Source: Sabellastarte sp. h YS-2021 (Eukaryota; Annelida; Polychaeta; Sabellida; Sabellidae). From it: a DNA stretch of 64,000 bases. The notes under the pieces were generated by a model. The model was not told where the DNA came from. It did no database searches and was given only the letters and a program-made list of their open reading frames with translations. Below are positions 13,516 to 27,797 of this stretch, piece after piece. A program made the position numbers and the translations under genes. Every line of letters starts with the position of its first letter. Within the stretch, counting starts at the first letter, position 1. The DNA lies in contig OZ024940.1 in the NCBI GenBank assembly GCA_964017235.1, forward strand, positions 620,001-684,000, given 5' to 3'.

Positions 13516-16300
13516 ATGGGGAATTTGTCATGCATACACACTAGTACAGTTGCCTTACCACCGAGTACGCCAAATTTGGTCGTTCCGAGGGACACCAATT
13601 TTTTTCCACCAATAGATAGAGGGGTCCAGTCTGAGTCTATACAATATAACAGGGTAGGGTCTAAAGACCTTAAATCGGCAGATATGAGCAGAAACAGTAT
13701 TTCCCATTGATTTTAAATGGGGAATTAGTCATGCATACACACTAGTACAGTTGCCTTACCACCGAGTACGCCAAATTTGGACGTTCCGAGGGACACCAAT
13801 TTTTTTCCACCAATAGATAGAGGGGTCCAGTCTGAGTCTATACAATATAACAGGGTAGGGTCTAAAGACCTTAATGTGGCAGATATGAGCAGAAACAGTA
13901 TTTCCCATTGATTTTAAATGGGGAATTTGTCATACATGTGTAGATACCTTACCATCGAGTACGCCAAATTTGGTCGTTCCGAGGGACACCAATTTTTTTC
14001 CACCAATGGATGGAGGGGTCCAGTCTGAGTCTATACAATACAACAGGGTAGGGTCTAAAGACCTTAAGTTGGCAGATATGAGCAGAAACAGTATTTCCCA
14101 TTGATTTTAAATGGGGAATTTGTCATGCATACACACTAGTACAGTTGCCTTACCACCGAGTACGCCAAATTTGGACGTTCCGAGGGACACCAATTTTTTT
14201 CCACCAATAGATCGAGGGGTCCAGTCTGAGTCTATACAATATAACAGGGTAGGGTCTAAAGACCTTAATGTGGCAGATATGAGCAGAAACAGTATTTCCC
14301 ATTGATTTTAAATGGGGAATTTGTCATGCATACACACTAGTACAGTTGCCTTACCACCGAGTACGCCAAATTTGGACGTTCGGAGGGACACCAATTTTTT
14401 TCCACCAATAGATAGAAGGGTCCAGTCTGAGTCTATACAATATAACAGGGTAGGATCTAAAGACCTTAAGTTGGCAGATATGAGCAGAAACAGTATTTCC
14501 CATTGATTTTAAATGGGGAATTTGTCATGCATACACACTAGTACAGTTGCCTTACCACCGAGTACGCCAAATTTGGACGTTCGGAGGGACACCAATTTTT
14601 TTCCACCAATAGATAGAAGGGGTCCAGTCTGAGTCTATACAATATCACAGGGTAGGGTCTAAAGACCTTAATGTGGCAGATATGAGCAGAAACAGTATTT
14701 CCCATTGATTTTAAATGGGGAATTTGTCATACATGTGTAGATGCCTTACCACCGAGTACGCCAAATTTGGTCGTTCCGAGGGACACCAATTTTTTTCCAC
14801 CAATGGATGGTGGGGTCTAGTCTGAGTCTATACAATATAACAGGGTAGGGTCTAAAGACCTTAAGTTGACAGATATGAGCAGAAACAGTATTTCCCATTG
14901 ATTTTAAATGGGGAATTTGTCATGCATACACACTAGTACAGTTGCCTTACCACCGAGTACGCCAAATTTGGTCGTTCCGAGGGACACCAATTTTTTTCCA
15001 CCAATAGATAGAGGGGTCCAGTCTGAGTCTATACAATATAACAGGGTAGGGTCTAAAGACCTTAAATCGGCAGATATGAGCAGAAACAGTATTTCCCATT
15101 GATTTTAAATGGGGAATTAGTCATGCATACACACTAGTACAGTTGCCTTACCACCGAGTACGCCAAATTTGGACGTTCCGAGGGACACCAATTTTTTTCC
15201 ACCAATAGATAGAGGGGTCCAGTCTGAGTCTATACAATATAACAGGGTAGGGTCTAAAGACCTTAATGTGGCAGATATGAGCAGAAACAGTATTTCCCAT
15301 TGATTTTAAATGGGGAATTTGTCATACATGTGTAGATACCTTACCATCGAGTACGCCAAATTTGGTCGTTCCGAGGGACACCAATTTTTTTCCACCAATG
15401 GATGGAGGGGTCCAGTCTGAGTCTATACAATACAACAGGGTAGGGTCTAAAGACCTTAAGTTGGCAGATATGAGCAGAAACAGTATTTCCCATTGATTTT
15501 AAATGGGGAATTTGTCATGCATACACACTAGTACAGTTGCCTTACCACCGAGTACGCCAAATTTGGACGTTCCGAGGGACACCAATTTTTTTCCACCAAT
15601 AGATCGAGGGGTCCAGTCTGAGTCTATACAATATAACAGGGTAGGGTCTAAAGACCTTAATGTGGCAGATATGAGCAGAAACAGTATTTCCCATTGATTT
15701 TAAATGGGGAATTTGTCATGCATACACACTAGTACAGTTGCCTTACCACCGAGTACGCCAAATTTGGACGTTCGGAGGGACACCAATTTTTTTCCACCAA
15801 TAGATAGAAGGGTCCAGTCTGAGTCTATACAATATAACAGGGTAGGATCTAAAGACCTTAAGTTGGCAGATATGAGCAGAAACAGTATTTCCCATTGATT
15901 TTAAATGGGGAATTTGTCATGCATACACACTAGTACAGTTGCCTTACCACCGAGTACGCCAAATTTGGACGTTCGGAGGGACACCAATTTTTTTCCACCA
16001 ATAGATAGAAGGGTCCAGTCTGAGTCTATACAATATAACAGGGTAGGATCTAAAGACCTTAAGTTGGCAGATATGAGCAGAAACAGTATTTCCCATTGAT
16101 TTTAAATGGGGAATTTGTCATGCATACACACTAGTACAGTTGCCTTACCACCGAGTACACCAAATTTGGACGTTGCGAGGGACACCAATTTTTTTCCACC
16201 AATAGATAGAGGGGTCCAGTCTGAGTCTATACAATATAACAGGGTATGGTCTAAAGACCTTAAATCGGCAGATATGAGCAGAAACAGTATTTCCCATTGA
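13516..16300 (+). repeat. HOR with 1,392-bp offset (7 monomers)
   Basis: The units at 13516-14907 recur from 14908, with shared markers GATCGAGG (L at 14111 and 15503) and GTTCGGAGGG / AGAAGGGTCC / TAGGATCT (L at 14312 and 15704). The odd length reflects a 202-bp L unit at 14513 with an extra G (AGAAGGGGTCC). In the second copy the GTTCGGAGGG unit is itself tandemly duplicated (15704 and 15905), and a GTTGCGAG unit follows at 16106. No gene lies in this stretch. Confidence 0.82.
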
Positions 16301-19300
16301 TTTTAAATGGGGAATTTGTCACACATGTGTAGATGCCTTACCACGGAGTACGCCAAATTTGGTCGTTCCGAGGGACACCAATTTTTTTCCACCAATAGAT
16401 AGAGGGGTCCAGTCTGAGTCTGTACAACATAACAGGGTAGGGTCTAAAGACCTTAAGTTGGCAGATATGATCAGAAACAGTATTTCCCATTGATTTTAAA
16501 TCTGGAATTTGTCATGCATACACACTAGTACAGTTGCCTTACCACCGAGTACGCCAAATTTGGACGTTCCGAGGGACACCAATTTTTTTCCACCAATAGA
16601 TAGAGGGGTCCAGTCTGAGTCTATACAATATCACAGGGTAGGGTCTAAAGACCTTAATGTGGCAGATATGAGCAGAAACAGTATTTCCCATTGATTTTAA
16701 ATGGGGAATTTGTCATACATGTGTAGATGCCTTACCACCGAGTACGCCAAATTTGGTCGTTCCGAGGGACACCAATTTTTTTCCACCAATGGATGGAGGG
16801 GTCCAGTCGGAGTCTATACAATATAACAGGGTAGGGTCTAAAGACCTTAAGTTGACAGATATGAGCAGAAACAGTATTTCCCATTGATTTTAAATGGGGA
16901 ATTTGTCATGCATACACACTAGTACAGTTGCCTTACCACCGAGTACGCCAAATTTGGTCGTTCCGAGGGACACCAATTTTTTTCCACCAATAGATAGAGG
17001 GGTCCAGTCTGAGTCTATACAATATAACAGGGTAGGGTCTAAAGACCTTAAATCGGCAGATATGAGCAGAAACAGTATTTCCCATTGATTTTAAATGGGG
17101 AATTAGTCATGCATACACACTAGTACAGTTGCCTTACCACCGAGTACGCCAAATTTGGACGTTCCAAGGGACACCAATTTTTTTCCACCAATAGATAGAG
17201 GGGTCCAGTCTGAGTCTATACAATATAACAGGGTAGGGTCTAAAGATCTTAATGTGGCAGATATGAGCAGAAACAGTATTTCCCATTGATTTTAAATGGG
17301 GAATTTGTCATGCATACACACTAGTACAGTTGCCTTACCACCGAGTACGCCAAATTTGGATGTTCCGAGGGACACCAATTTTTTTCCACCAATAGATCGA
17401 GGGGTCCAGTCTGAGTCTATACAATATAACAGGGTAGGGTCTAAAGACCTTAATGTGGCAGATATGAGCAGAAACAGTATTTCCCATTGATTTTAAATGG
17501 GGAATTTGTCATGCATACACACTAGTACAGTTGCCTTACCACCGAGTACGCCAAATTTGGACGTTCGGAGGGACACCAATTTTTTTCCACCAATAGATAG
17601 AAGGGTCCAGTCTGAGTCTATACAATATAACAGGGTAGGATCTAAAGACCTTAAGTTGGCAGATATGAGCAGAAACAGTATTTCCCATTGATTTTAAATG
17701 GGGAATTTGTCATGCATACACACTAGTACAGTTGCCTTACCACCGAGTACGCCAAATTTGGACGTTCGGAGGGACACCAATTTTTTTCCACCAATAGATA
17801 GAAGGGGTCCAGTCTGAGTCTATACAATATCACAGGGTAGGGTCTAAAGACCTTAATGTGGCAGATATGAGCAGAAACAGTATTTCCCATTGATTTTAAA
17901 TGGGGAATTTGTCATACATGTGTAGATGCCTTACCACCGAGTACGCCAAATTTGGTCGTTCCGAGGGACACCAATTTTTTTCCACCAATGGATGGAGGGG
18001 TCCAGTCTGAGTCTATACAATATAACAGGGTAGGGTCTAAAGACCTTAAGTTGACAGATATGAGCAGAAACAGTATTTCCCATTGATTTTAAATGGGGAA
18101 TTTGTCATGCATACACACTAGTACAGTTGCCTTACCACCGAGTACGCCAAATTTGGTCGTTCCGAGGGACACCAATTTTTTTCCACCAATAGATAGAGGG
18201 GTCCAGTCTGAGTCTATACAATATAACAGGGTAGGGTCTAAAGACCTTAAATCGGCAGATATGAGCAGAAACAGTATTTCCCATTGATTTTAAATGGGGA
18301 ATTAGTCATGCATACACACTAGTACAGTTGCCTTACCACCGAGTACGCCAAATTTGGACGTTCCGAGGGACACCAATTTTTTTCCACCAATAGATAGAGG
18401 GGTCCAGTCTGAGTCTATACAATATAACAGGGTAGGGTCTAAAGACCTTAATGTGGCAGATATGAGCAGAAACAGTATTTCCCATTGATTTTAAATGGGG
18501 AATTTGTCATACATGTGTAGATACCTTACCATCGAGTACGCCAAATTTGGTCGTTCCGAGGGACACCAATTTTTTTCCACCAATGGATGGAGGGGTCCAG
18601 TCTGAGTCTATACAATACAACAGGGTAGGGTCTAAAGACCTTAAGTTGGCAGATATGAGCAGAAACAGTATTTTCCATTGATTTTAAATGGGGAATTTGT
18701 CATGCATACACACTAGTACAGTTGCCTTACCACCGAGTACGCCAAATTTGGACGTTCCGAGCGACACCAATTTTTTTCCACCAATAGATCGAGGGGTCCA
18801 GTCTGAGTCTATACAATATAACAGGGTAGGGTCTAAAGACCTTAATGTGGCAGATATGAGCAGAAACAGTATTTCCCATTGATTTTAAATGGGGAATTTG
18901 TCATGCATACACACTAGTACAGTTGCCTTACCACCGAGTACGCCAAATTTGGACGTTCGGAGGGACACCAATTTTTTTCCACCAATAGATAGAAGGGTCC
19001 AGTCTGAGTCTATACAATATAACAGGGTAGGATCTAAAGACCTTAAGTTGGCAGATATGAGCAGAAACAGTATTTCCCATTGATTTTAAATGGGGAATTT
19101 GTCATGCATACACACTAGTACAGTTGCCTTACCACCGAGTACGCCAAATTTGGACGTTCGGAGGGACACCAATTTTTTTCCACCAATAGATAGAAGGGTC
19201 CAGTCTGAGTCTATACAATACAACAGGGTAGGATCTAAAGACCTTAAGTTGGCAGATATGAGCAGAAACAGTATTTCCCATTGATTTTAAATGGGGAATT

Positions 19301-19684
19301 TGTCATGCATACACACTAGTACAGTTGCCTTACCACCGAGTACACCAAATTTGGACGTTGCGAGGGACACCAATTTTTTTCCACCAATAGATAGAGGGGT
19401 CCAGTCTGAGTCTATACAATATAACAGGGTATGGTCTAAAGACCTTAAATCGGCAGATATGAGCAGAAACAGTATTTCCCATTGATTTTAAATGGGGAAT
19501 TTGTCACACATGTGTAGATGCCTTACCACGGAGTACGCCAAATTTGGTCGTTCCGAGGGACACCAATTTTTTTCCACCAATAGATAGAGGGGTCCAGTCT
19601 GAGTCTATACAATATAACAGGGTAGGGTCTAAAGACCTTAATGTGGCAGATATGAGCAGAAACAGTATTTCCCATTGATTTTAA
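14908..19684 (+). repeat. HOR with 3,185-bp offset (16 monomers)
   Basis: Monomers 14908-16306 correspond to 18093-19491 in order and in private variants (GATCGAGG, GTTCGGAGG twice, GTTGCGAGG with GGGTATGGTC, then an S unit with CACACATGTG and CCACGGAG). The match fails inside the S unit: 16307 continues with GTCTGTACAACATAAC, whereas 19492 has the ordinary GTCTATACAATATAAC. The stretch 16894-18092 resembles 13516-14907, including a second 202-bp L unit at 17698, but with one S unit missing where 17095 and 17296 are fused. No gene lies in this stretch. Confidence 0.82.
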
Positions 19685-19885
19685 ATGGGGAATTTGTCAT
19701 GCATACACACCAGTACAGTTGCCTTACCACCGAGTACGCCAAATTTGGACGTTCCGAGGGACACCAATTTTTTTCCACCAATAGATAGAGGGGTCCAGTC
19801 TGAGTCTATACAATATAACAGGGTAGGGTCTAAAGACCTTAAGTTGGCAGATATGAGCAGAAACAGTATTTCCCATTGATTTTAA

Positions 19886-20078
19886 ATGGGGAATTTGTCA
19901 TACATGTGTAGATGCCTTACCATCGAGTACGCCAAATTTGGTCGTTCCGAGGGACACCAATTTTTTTCCACCAATGGATGGAGGGGTCCAGTCTGAGTCT
20001 ATACAATATAACAGGGTAGGGTCTAAAGACCTTAAGTTGGCAGATATGAGCAGAAACAGTATTTCCCATTGATTTTAA
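19886..20078 (+). repeat. Representative short (S) monomer, 193 bp
   Basis: S units match L units up to base 16 (ending GTCAT). They then carry ACATGTGTAGAT (12 bp) in place of the 20-bp L block and rejoin at GCCTTACC. Most S units also have ATGGATGGA where L has ATAGATAGA. The 8-bp difference is not a multiple of three, so the open frame found in L units is closed in S units. S units usually stand alone between runs of one to four L units. Side-by-side S units occur mainly in the first 12 kb (884/1077, 2066-2644, 3248/3441, 8185/8378, 11152/11345), and later only at 55964/56157 and 60716/60909. A subvariant with AAATGTGTACAT occurs at 1471, 2259, 5025, 5813, 9367 and 12334. Confidence 0.95.
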
Positions 20079-23000
20079 ATGGGGAATTTGTCATGCATAC
20101 ACACCAGTACAGTTGCCTTACCACCGAGTACGCCAAATTTGGACGTTCCGAGGGACACCAATTTTTTTCCACCAATAGATAGAGGGGTCCAGTCTGAGTC
20201 TATACAATATAACAGGGTAGGGTCTAAAGACCTTAATGTGGCAGATATGAGCAGAAACAGTATTTCCCATTGATTTTAAATGGGGAATTTGTCATGCATA
20301 CACACTAGTACAGTTGCCTTACCACCGAGTACGCCAAATTTGGACGTTCCGAGGGACACCAATTTTTTTCCACCAATAGATAGAGGGGTCCAGTCTGAGT
20401 CTATACAATATAACAGGGTAGGGTCTAAAGACCTTAAATCGGCAGATATGACCAGAAACAGTATTTCCCATTGATTTTAAATGGGGAATTTGTCATACAT
20501 GTGTAGATGCCTTACCACCGAGTACGCCAAATTTGGTCGTTCCGAGGGACACCAATTTTTTCCCGCCAATAGATAGAGGGGTCCAGTCTGAGTCTATACA
20601 ATATAACAGGGTAGGGTCTAAAGACCTTAAGTTGGCAGATATGAGCAGAAACAGTATTTCCCATTGATTTTAAATGGGGAATTTGTCATGCATACACACT
20701 AGTACAGTTGCCTTACCACCGAGTACACTAAATTTGGACGTTCCGAGGGACACCAATTTTTTTCCACCAATAGATAGAGGGGTCCAGTCTGAGTCTATAC
20801 AATATAACAGGGTAGGGTCTAAAGACCTTAATGTGGCAGATATGACCAGAAACAGTATTTCCCATTGATTTTAAATGGGGAATTTGTCATACATGTGTAG
20901 ATGCCTTACCATCGAGTACGCCAAATTTGGTCGTTCCGAGGAACACCAATTTTTTGCCACCAATGGATGGAGGGGTTCAGTCTGAGTCTATACAATATAA
21001 CAGGGTAGGGTCTAAAGACCTTAAGTTGCCAGATATGAGCAGAAACAGTATTTCCCATTGATTTTAAATGGGGAATTTGTCATGCATACACACTAGTACA
21101 GTTGCCTTACCACCGAGTACGCCAAATTTGGTCGTTCCGAGGGACACCAATTTTTTTCCACCAATAGATAGAGGGGTCCAGTCTGAGTCTATACAATATA
21201 ACAGGGTAGGGTCTAAAGACCTTAAATCGGCAGATATGAGCAGAAACAGTATTTCCCATTGATTTTAAATGGGGAATTTGTCATGCATACACACTAGTAC
21301 AGTTGCCTTACCACCGAGTACGCCAAATTTGGACCTTCCGAGGGACACCAATTTTTTTCCACCAATAGATAGAGGGGTCCAGTCTGAGTCTATACAATAT
21401 AACAGGGTAGGGTCTAAAGACCTTAATGTGGCAGATATGACCAGAAACAGTATTTCACATTGATTTTAAATGGGGAATTTGTCTTACATGTGTAGATGCC
21501 TTACCATCGAGTACGCCAAATTTGGTCGTTCCGAGGGACACCAATTTTTTTCCACCAATGGATGGAGGGGTCCAGTCTGAGTCTATACAATATAACAGGG
21601 TAGGGTCTAAAGACCTTAAATCGGCAGATATGAGCAGAAACAGTATTTCCCATTGATTTTAAATGGGGAATTTGTCATGCATACACACTAGTACAGTTGC
21701 CTTACCACCGAGTACGCCAAATTTGGACGTTCCGAGGGACACCAATTTTTTTCCACCAATAGATAGAGGGGTCCAGTCTGAGTCTATACAATATAACAGG
21801 GTAGGGTCTAAAGACCTTAATGTGGCAGATATGAGCAGAAACAGTATTTCCCATTGATTTTAAATGGGGAATTTGTCATGCATACACACTAGTACAGTTG
21901 CCTTACCACCGAGTACGCCAAATTTGGACATTCCGAGGGACACCAATTTTTTTCCACCAATAGATAGAGGGGTCCAGTCTGAGTCTATACAATATAACAG
22001 GGTAGGGTCTAAAGATCTTAATGTGGCAGATATGACCAGAAACAGTATTTCCCATTGATTTTAAATGGGGAATTTGTCATACATGTGTTGATACCTTACC
22101 ATCGAGTACGCCAAATTTGGTCATTCCGAGGGACACCAATTTTTTTCCACCAATGGATGGAGGGGTCCAGTCTGAGTCTATACAATACAACAGGGTAGGG
22201 TCTAAAGACCTTAAGTTGGCAGATATGAGCACAAACAGTATTTCCCATTGATTTTAAATGGGGAATTTGTCATGCATACACACTAGTACAGTTGCCTTAC
22301 CACCGAGTACGCCAAATTTGGACGTTCCGAGGGACACCAATTTTTTTCCACCAATAGATAGAGGGGTCCAGTCTGAGTCTATACAATATAACAGGGTAGG
22401 GTCTAAAGACCTTAATGTGGCAGATATGACCAGAAACAGTATTTCCCATTGATTTTAAATGGGGAATTTGTCATACATGTGTAGATGCCTTACCATCGAG
22501 TACGACAAATTTGGTCGTTCCGAGGGACACCAATTTTTTTCCACCAATGGATGGAGGGGTCCAGTCTGAGTCTATACAATATAACAGGGTAGGGTCTAAA
22601 GACCTTAAGTTGGCAGATATGAGCAGAAACAGTATTTCCCATTGATTTTAAATGGGGAATTTGTCATGCATACACACTAGTACAGTTGCCTTACCACCGA
22701 GTACGCCAAATTTGGACGTTCCGAGGGACACCAATTTTTTTCCACCAATAGATAGAGGGGTCCAGTCTGAGTCTATACAATATAACAGGGTAGGGTCTAA
22801 AGACCTTAATGTGGCAGATATGACCAGAAACAGTATTTCCCATTGATTTTAAATGGGGAATTTGTCATACATGTGTAGATGCCTTACCATCGAGTACGAC
22901 AAATTTGGTCGTTCTGAGGGACACCAATTTTTTTCCACCAATGGATGGAGGGGTCCAGTCTGAGTCTATACAATATAACAGGGTAGGGTCTAAAGACCTT

Positions 23001-23626
23001 AAGTTGGCAGATATGAGCAGAAACAGTATTTCCCATTGATTTTAAATGGGGAATTTGTCATGCATACACACTAGTACAGTTGCCTTACCACCGAGTACGC
23101 CAAATTTGGACGTTCCGAGGGACACCAATTTTTTTCCACCAATAGATCGAGGGGTCCAGTCTGAGTCTATACAATATAACAGGGTAGGGTCTAAAGACCT
23201 TAATGTGGCAGATATGAGCAGAAACAGTATTTCCCATTGATTTTAAATGGGGAATTTGTCATGCATACACACTAGTACAGTTGCCTTACCACCGAGTACA
23301 CCAAATTTGGACGTTGCGAGGGACACCAATTTTTTTCCACCAATAGATAGAGGGGTCCAGTCTGAGTCTATACAATATAACAGGGTAGGGTCTAAAGACC
23401 TTAATGTGGCAGATATGACCAGAAACAGTATTTCACATTGATTTTAAATGGGGAATTTGTCATACATGTGTAGATGCCTTACCATCGAGTACGCCAAATT
23501 TGGTCGTTCCGAGGGACACCAATTTTTTTCCACCAATGGATGGAGGGGTCCAGTCTGAGTCTATACAATATAACAGGGTAGGGTCTAAAGACCTTAAGTT
23601 GGCAGATATGAGCAGAAACAGTATTT

Positions 23627-23645
23627 CCTATTGATTTCAAATAGG
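23627..23645 (+). repeat. Monomer-junction inverted repeat with paired base change (1 of 10 copies)
   Basis: Nearly every monomer junction has CCCATT and AATGGG arms around a 7-base loop (GATTTTA). Here the arms read CCTATT (23627-23632) and AATAGG (23640-23645), with loop GATTTCA. The C-to-T and G-to-A changes sit opposite each other, so six pairs are kept. The same state occurs at 29761-29779, 35116-35134, 45601-45619, 50804-50822, 53176-53194, 55548-55566, 59906-59924, 61289-61307 and 63661-63679. In each copy I read, both arms change together. The variant removes the ATG at the start of the L open frame. Confidence 0.75.
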
Positions 23646-24830
23646 GAATTTGTCATGCATACACACTAGTACAGTTGCCTTACCACCGAGTACGCCAAAT
23701 TTGGTCGTTCCGAGGGACACCAATTTTTTTCCACCAATAGATAGAGGGGTCCAGTCTGAGTCTATACAATATAACAGGGTAGGGTCTAAAGACCTTAAAT
23801 CGGCAGATATGAGCAGAAACAGTATTTCCCATTGATTTTAAATGGGGAATTTGTCATGCATACACACTAGTACAGTTGCCTTACCACCGAGTACGCCAAA
23901 TTTGGACGTTCCGAGGGACACCAATTTTTTTCCACCAATAGATAGAGGGGTCCAGTCTGAGTCTATACAATATAACAGGGTAGGGTCTAAAGACCTTAAT
24001 GTGGCAGATATGAGCAGAAACAGTATTTCCCATTGATTTTAAATGGGGAATTTGTCATGCATACACACTAGTACAGTTGCCTTACCACCGAGTACGCCAA
24101 ATTTGGACATTCCGAGGGACACCAATTTTTTTCCACCAATAGATAGAGGGGTCCAGTCTGAGTCTATACAATATAACAGGGTAGGGTCTAAAGACCTTAA
24201 TGTGGCAGATATGACCAGAAACAGTATTTCCCATTGATTTTAAATGGGGAATTTGTCATACATGTGTAGATGCCTTACCATCGAGTACGACAAATTTGGT
24301 CGTTCCGAGGGACACCAATTTTTTTCCACCAATGGATGGAGGGGTCCAGTCTGAGTCTATACAATATAACAGGGTAGGGTCTAAAGACCTTAAGTTGGCA
24401 GATATGAGCAGAAACAGTATTTCCCATTGATGTTAAATGGGGAATTTGTCATGCATACACACTAGTACAGTTGCCTTACCACCGAGTACGCCAAATTTGG
24501 ACGTTCCGAGGGACACCAATTTTTTTCCACCAATAGATAGAGGGGTCCAGTCTGAGTCTATACAATATAACAGGGTAGGGTCTAAAGACCTTAATGTGGC
24601 AGATATGACCAGAAACAGTATTTCCCATTGATTTTAAATGGGGAATTTGTCATACATGTGTAGATGCCTTACCATCGAGTACGACAAATTTGGTCGTTCT
24701 GAGGGACACCAATTTTTTTCCACCAATGGATGGAGGGGTCCAGTCTGAGTCTATACAATATAACAGGGTAGGGTCTAAAGACCTTAAGTTGGCAGATATG
24801 AGCAGAAACAGTATTTCCCATTGATTTTAA

Positions 24831-27797
24831 ATGGGGAATTTGTCATGCATACACACTAGTACAGTTGCCTTACCACCGAGTACGCCAAATTTGGACGTTC
24901 CGAGGGACACCAATTTTTTTCCACCAATAGATCGAGGGGTCCAGTCTGAGTCTATACAATATAACAGGGTAGGGTCTAAAGACCTTAATGTGGCAGATAT
25001 GAGCAGAAACAGTATTTCCCATTGATTTTAAATGGGGAATTTGTCATGCATACACACTAGTACAGTTGCCTTACCACCGAGTACGCCAAATTTGGACGTT
25101 CGGAGGGACACCAATTTTTTTCCACCAATAGATAGAAGGGTCCAGTCTGAGTCTATACAATATAACAGGGTAGGATCTAAAGACCTTAAGTTGGCAGATA
25201 TGAGCAGAAACAGTATTTCCCATTGATTTTAAATGGGGAATTTGTCATGCATACACACTAGTACAGTTGCCTTACCACCGAGTACACCAAATTTGGACGT
25301 TGCGAGGGACACCAATTTTTTTCCACCAATAGATAGAGGGGTCCAGTCTGAGTCTATACAATATAACAGGGTAGGGTCTAAAGACCTTAAATCGGCAGAT
25401 ATGAGCAGAAACAGTATTTCCCATTGATTTTAAATGGGGAATTTGTCACACATGTGTAGATGCCTTACCACGGAGTACGCCAAATTTGGTCGTTCCGAGG
25501 GACACCAATTTTTTTCCACCAATAGATAGAGGGGTCCAGTCTGAGTCTGTACAACATAACAGGGTAGGGTCTAAAGACCTTAAGTTGGCAGATATGATCA
25601 GAAACAGTATTTCCCATTGATTTTAAATCTGGAATTTGTCATGCATACACACTAGTACAGTTGCCTTACCACCAAGTACGCCAAATTTGGTCGTTCCGAG
25701 GGACACCAATTTTTTTCCACCAATAGATAGACGGGTCCAGTCTGAGTCTATACAATATAACAGGGTAGGGTCTAAAGACCTTAAATCGGCAGATATGAGC
25801 AGAAACAGTATTTCCCATTGATTTTAAATGGGGAATTTGTCATACATGTGTAGATGCCTTACCACCCAGTACGCCAAATTTGGTCGTTCCGAGGGACACC
25901 AATTTTTTTCCACCAATAGATAGAGGGGTCCAGTCTGAGTCTATACAATATAACAGGGTAGGGTCTAAAGACCTTAATGTGGCAGATATGAGCAGAAACA
26001 GTATTTCCCATTGATTTTAAATGGGGAATTTGTCATGCATACACACCAGTACAGTTGCCTTACCACCGAGTACGCCAAATTTGGACGTTCGGAGGGACAC
26101 CAATTTTTTTCCACCAATAGATAGAGGGGTCCAGTCTGAGTCTATACAATATAACAGGGTAGGGTCTAAAGACCTTAAGTTTGCAGATATGAGCAGAAAC
26201 AGTATTTCTCATTGATTTTAAATGGGGAATTTGTCATACATGTGTAGATGCCTTACCATCGAGTACGCCAAATTTGGTCGTTCCGAGGGACACCAATTTT
26301 TTTCCACCAATGGATGGAGGGGTCCAGTCTGAGTCTATACAATATAACAGGGTAGGGTCTAAAGACCTTAATGTGGCAGATATGAGCAGAAACAGTATTT
26401 CCCATTGATTTTAAATGGGGAATTTGTCATGCATACACACTAGTACAGTTGCCTTACCACCGAGTACGCCAAATTTGGACGTTCCGAGGGACACCAATTT
26501 TTTTCCACCAATAGATCGAGGGGTCCAGTCTGAGTCTATACAATATAACAGGGTAGGGTCTAAAGACCTTAATGTGGCAGATATGAGCAGAAACAGTATT
26601 TCCCATTGATTTTAAATGGGGAATTTGTCATGCATACACACTAGTACAGTTGCCTTACCACCGAGTACACCAAATTTGGACGTTGCGAGGGACACCAATT
26701 TTTTTCCACCAATAGATAGAGGGGTCCAGTCTGAGTCTATACAATATAACAGGGTAGGGTCTAAAGACCTTAAATCGGCAGATATGAGCAGAAACAGTAT
26801 TTCCCATTGATTTTAAATGGGGAATTTGTCATACATGTGTAGATGCCTTACCACGGAGTACGCCAAATTTGGTCGTTCCGAGGGACACCAATTTTTTTCC
26901 ACCAATAGATAGAGGGGTCCAGTCTGAGTCTGTACAACATAACAGGGTAGGGTCTAAAGACCTTAAGTTGGCAGATATGATCAGAAACAGTATTTCCCAT
27001 TGATTTTAAATCTGGAATTTGTCATGCATACACACTAGTACAGTTGCCTTACCACCAAGTACGCCAAATTTGGTCGTTCCGAGGGACACCAATTTTTTTC
27101 CACCAATAGATAGACGGGTCCAGTCTGAGTCTATACAATATAACAGGGTAGGGTCTAAAGACCTTAAATCGGCAGATATGAGCAGAAACAGTATTTCCCA
27201 TTGATTTTAAATGGGGAATTTGTCATACATGTGTAGATGCCTTACCACCCAGTACGCCAAATTTGGTCGTTCCGAGGGACACCAATTTTTTTCCACCAAT
27301 AGATAGAGGGGTCCAGTCTGAGTCTATACAATATAACAGGGTAGGGTCTAAAGACCTTAATGTGGCAGATATGAGCAGAAACAGTATTTCCCATTGATTT
27401 TAAATGGGGAATTTGTCATGCATACACACCAGTACAGTTGCCTTACCACCGAGTACGCCAAATTTGGACGTTCCGAGGGACATCAATTTTTTTCCACCAA
27501 TAGATAGAGGGGTCCAGTCTGAGTCTATACAATATAACAGGGTAGGGTCTAAAGACCTTAAGTTTGCAGATATGAGCAGAAACAGTATTTCCCATTGATT
27601 TTAAATGGGGAATTTGTCATACATGTGTAGATGCCTTACCATCGAGTACGCCAAATTTGGACGTTCGGAGGGACACCAATTTTTTTCCACCAATAGATAG
27701 AAGGGTCCAGTCTGAGTCTATACAATATAACAGGGTAGGATCTAAAGACCTTAAGTTGGCAGATATGAGCAGAAACAGTATTTCCCATTGATTTTAA
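24831..27797 (+). repeat. HOR with 1,383-bp offset carrying the GATCAG/TCTGG haplotype
   Basis: Units at 25233-26221 recur at 26616-27604. A linked marker set crosses a monomer junction: GTCTGTACAACATAAC, then GATATGATCAG, then AATCTGGAATTTG, seen near 25548-25636 and 26931-27019. A further marker is AGACGGGTCC in the next L unit. The match ends in the S unit at 27605, which unlike 26222 carries L-type GTTCGGAGGG and AGAAGGGTCC. No gene lies in this stretch. Confidence 0.82.

Larger units (their letters stand above)
19685..24830 (+). repeat. Mosaic HOR region with 2,179-bp and 1,785-bp offsets
   Basis: Units at 21663-22651 recur at 23842-24830 (offset 2,179 bp; shared GGACATTCCG at 21864 and 24043), and 22652-23246 recur at 24437-25031 (offset 1,785 bp; shared GTTCTGAGGG in the S units at 22853 and 24638). 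The block 20280-23045 is echoed at 33747-36512 (offset 13,467 bp), including the marker GTACACTAAAT at 20698 and 34165. A CCTATT/AATAGG junction variant begins at 23627. No gene lies in this stretch. Confidence 0.8.
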
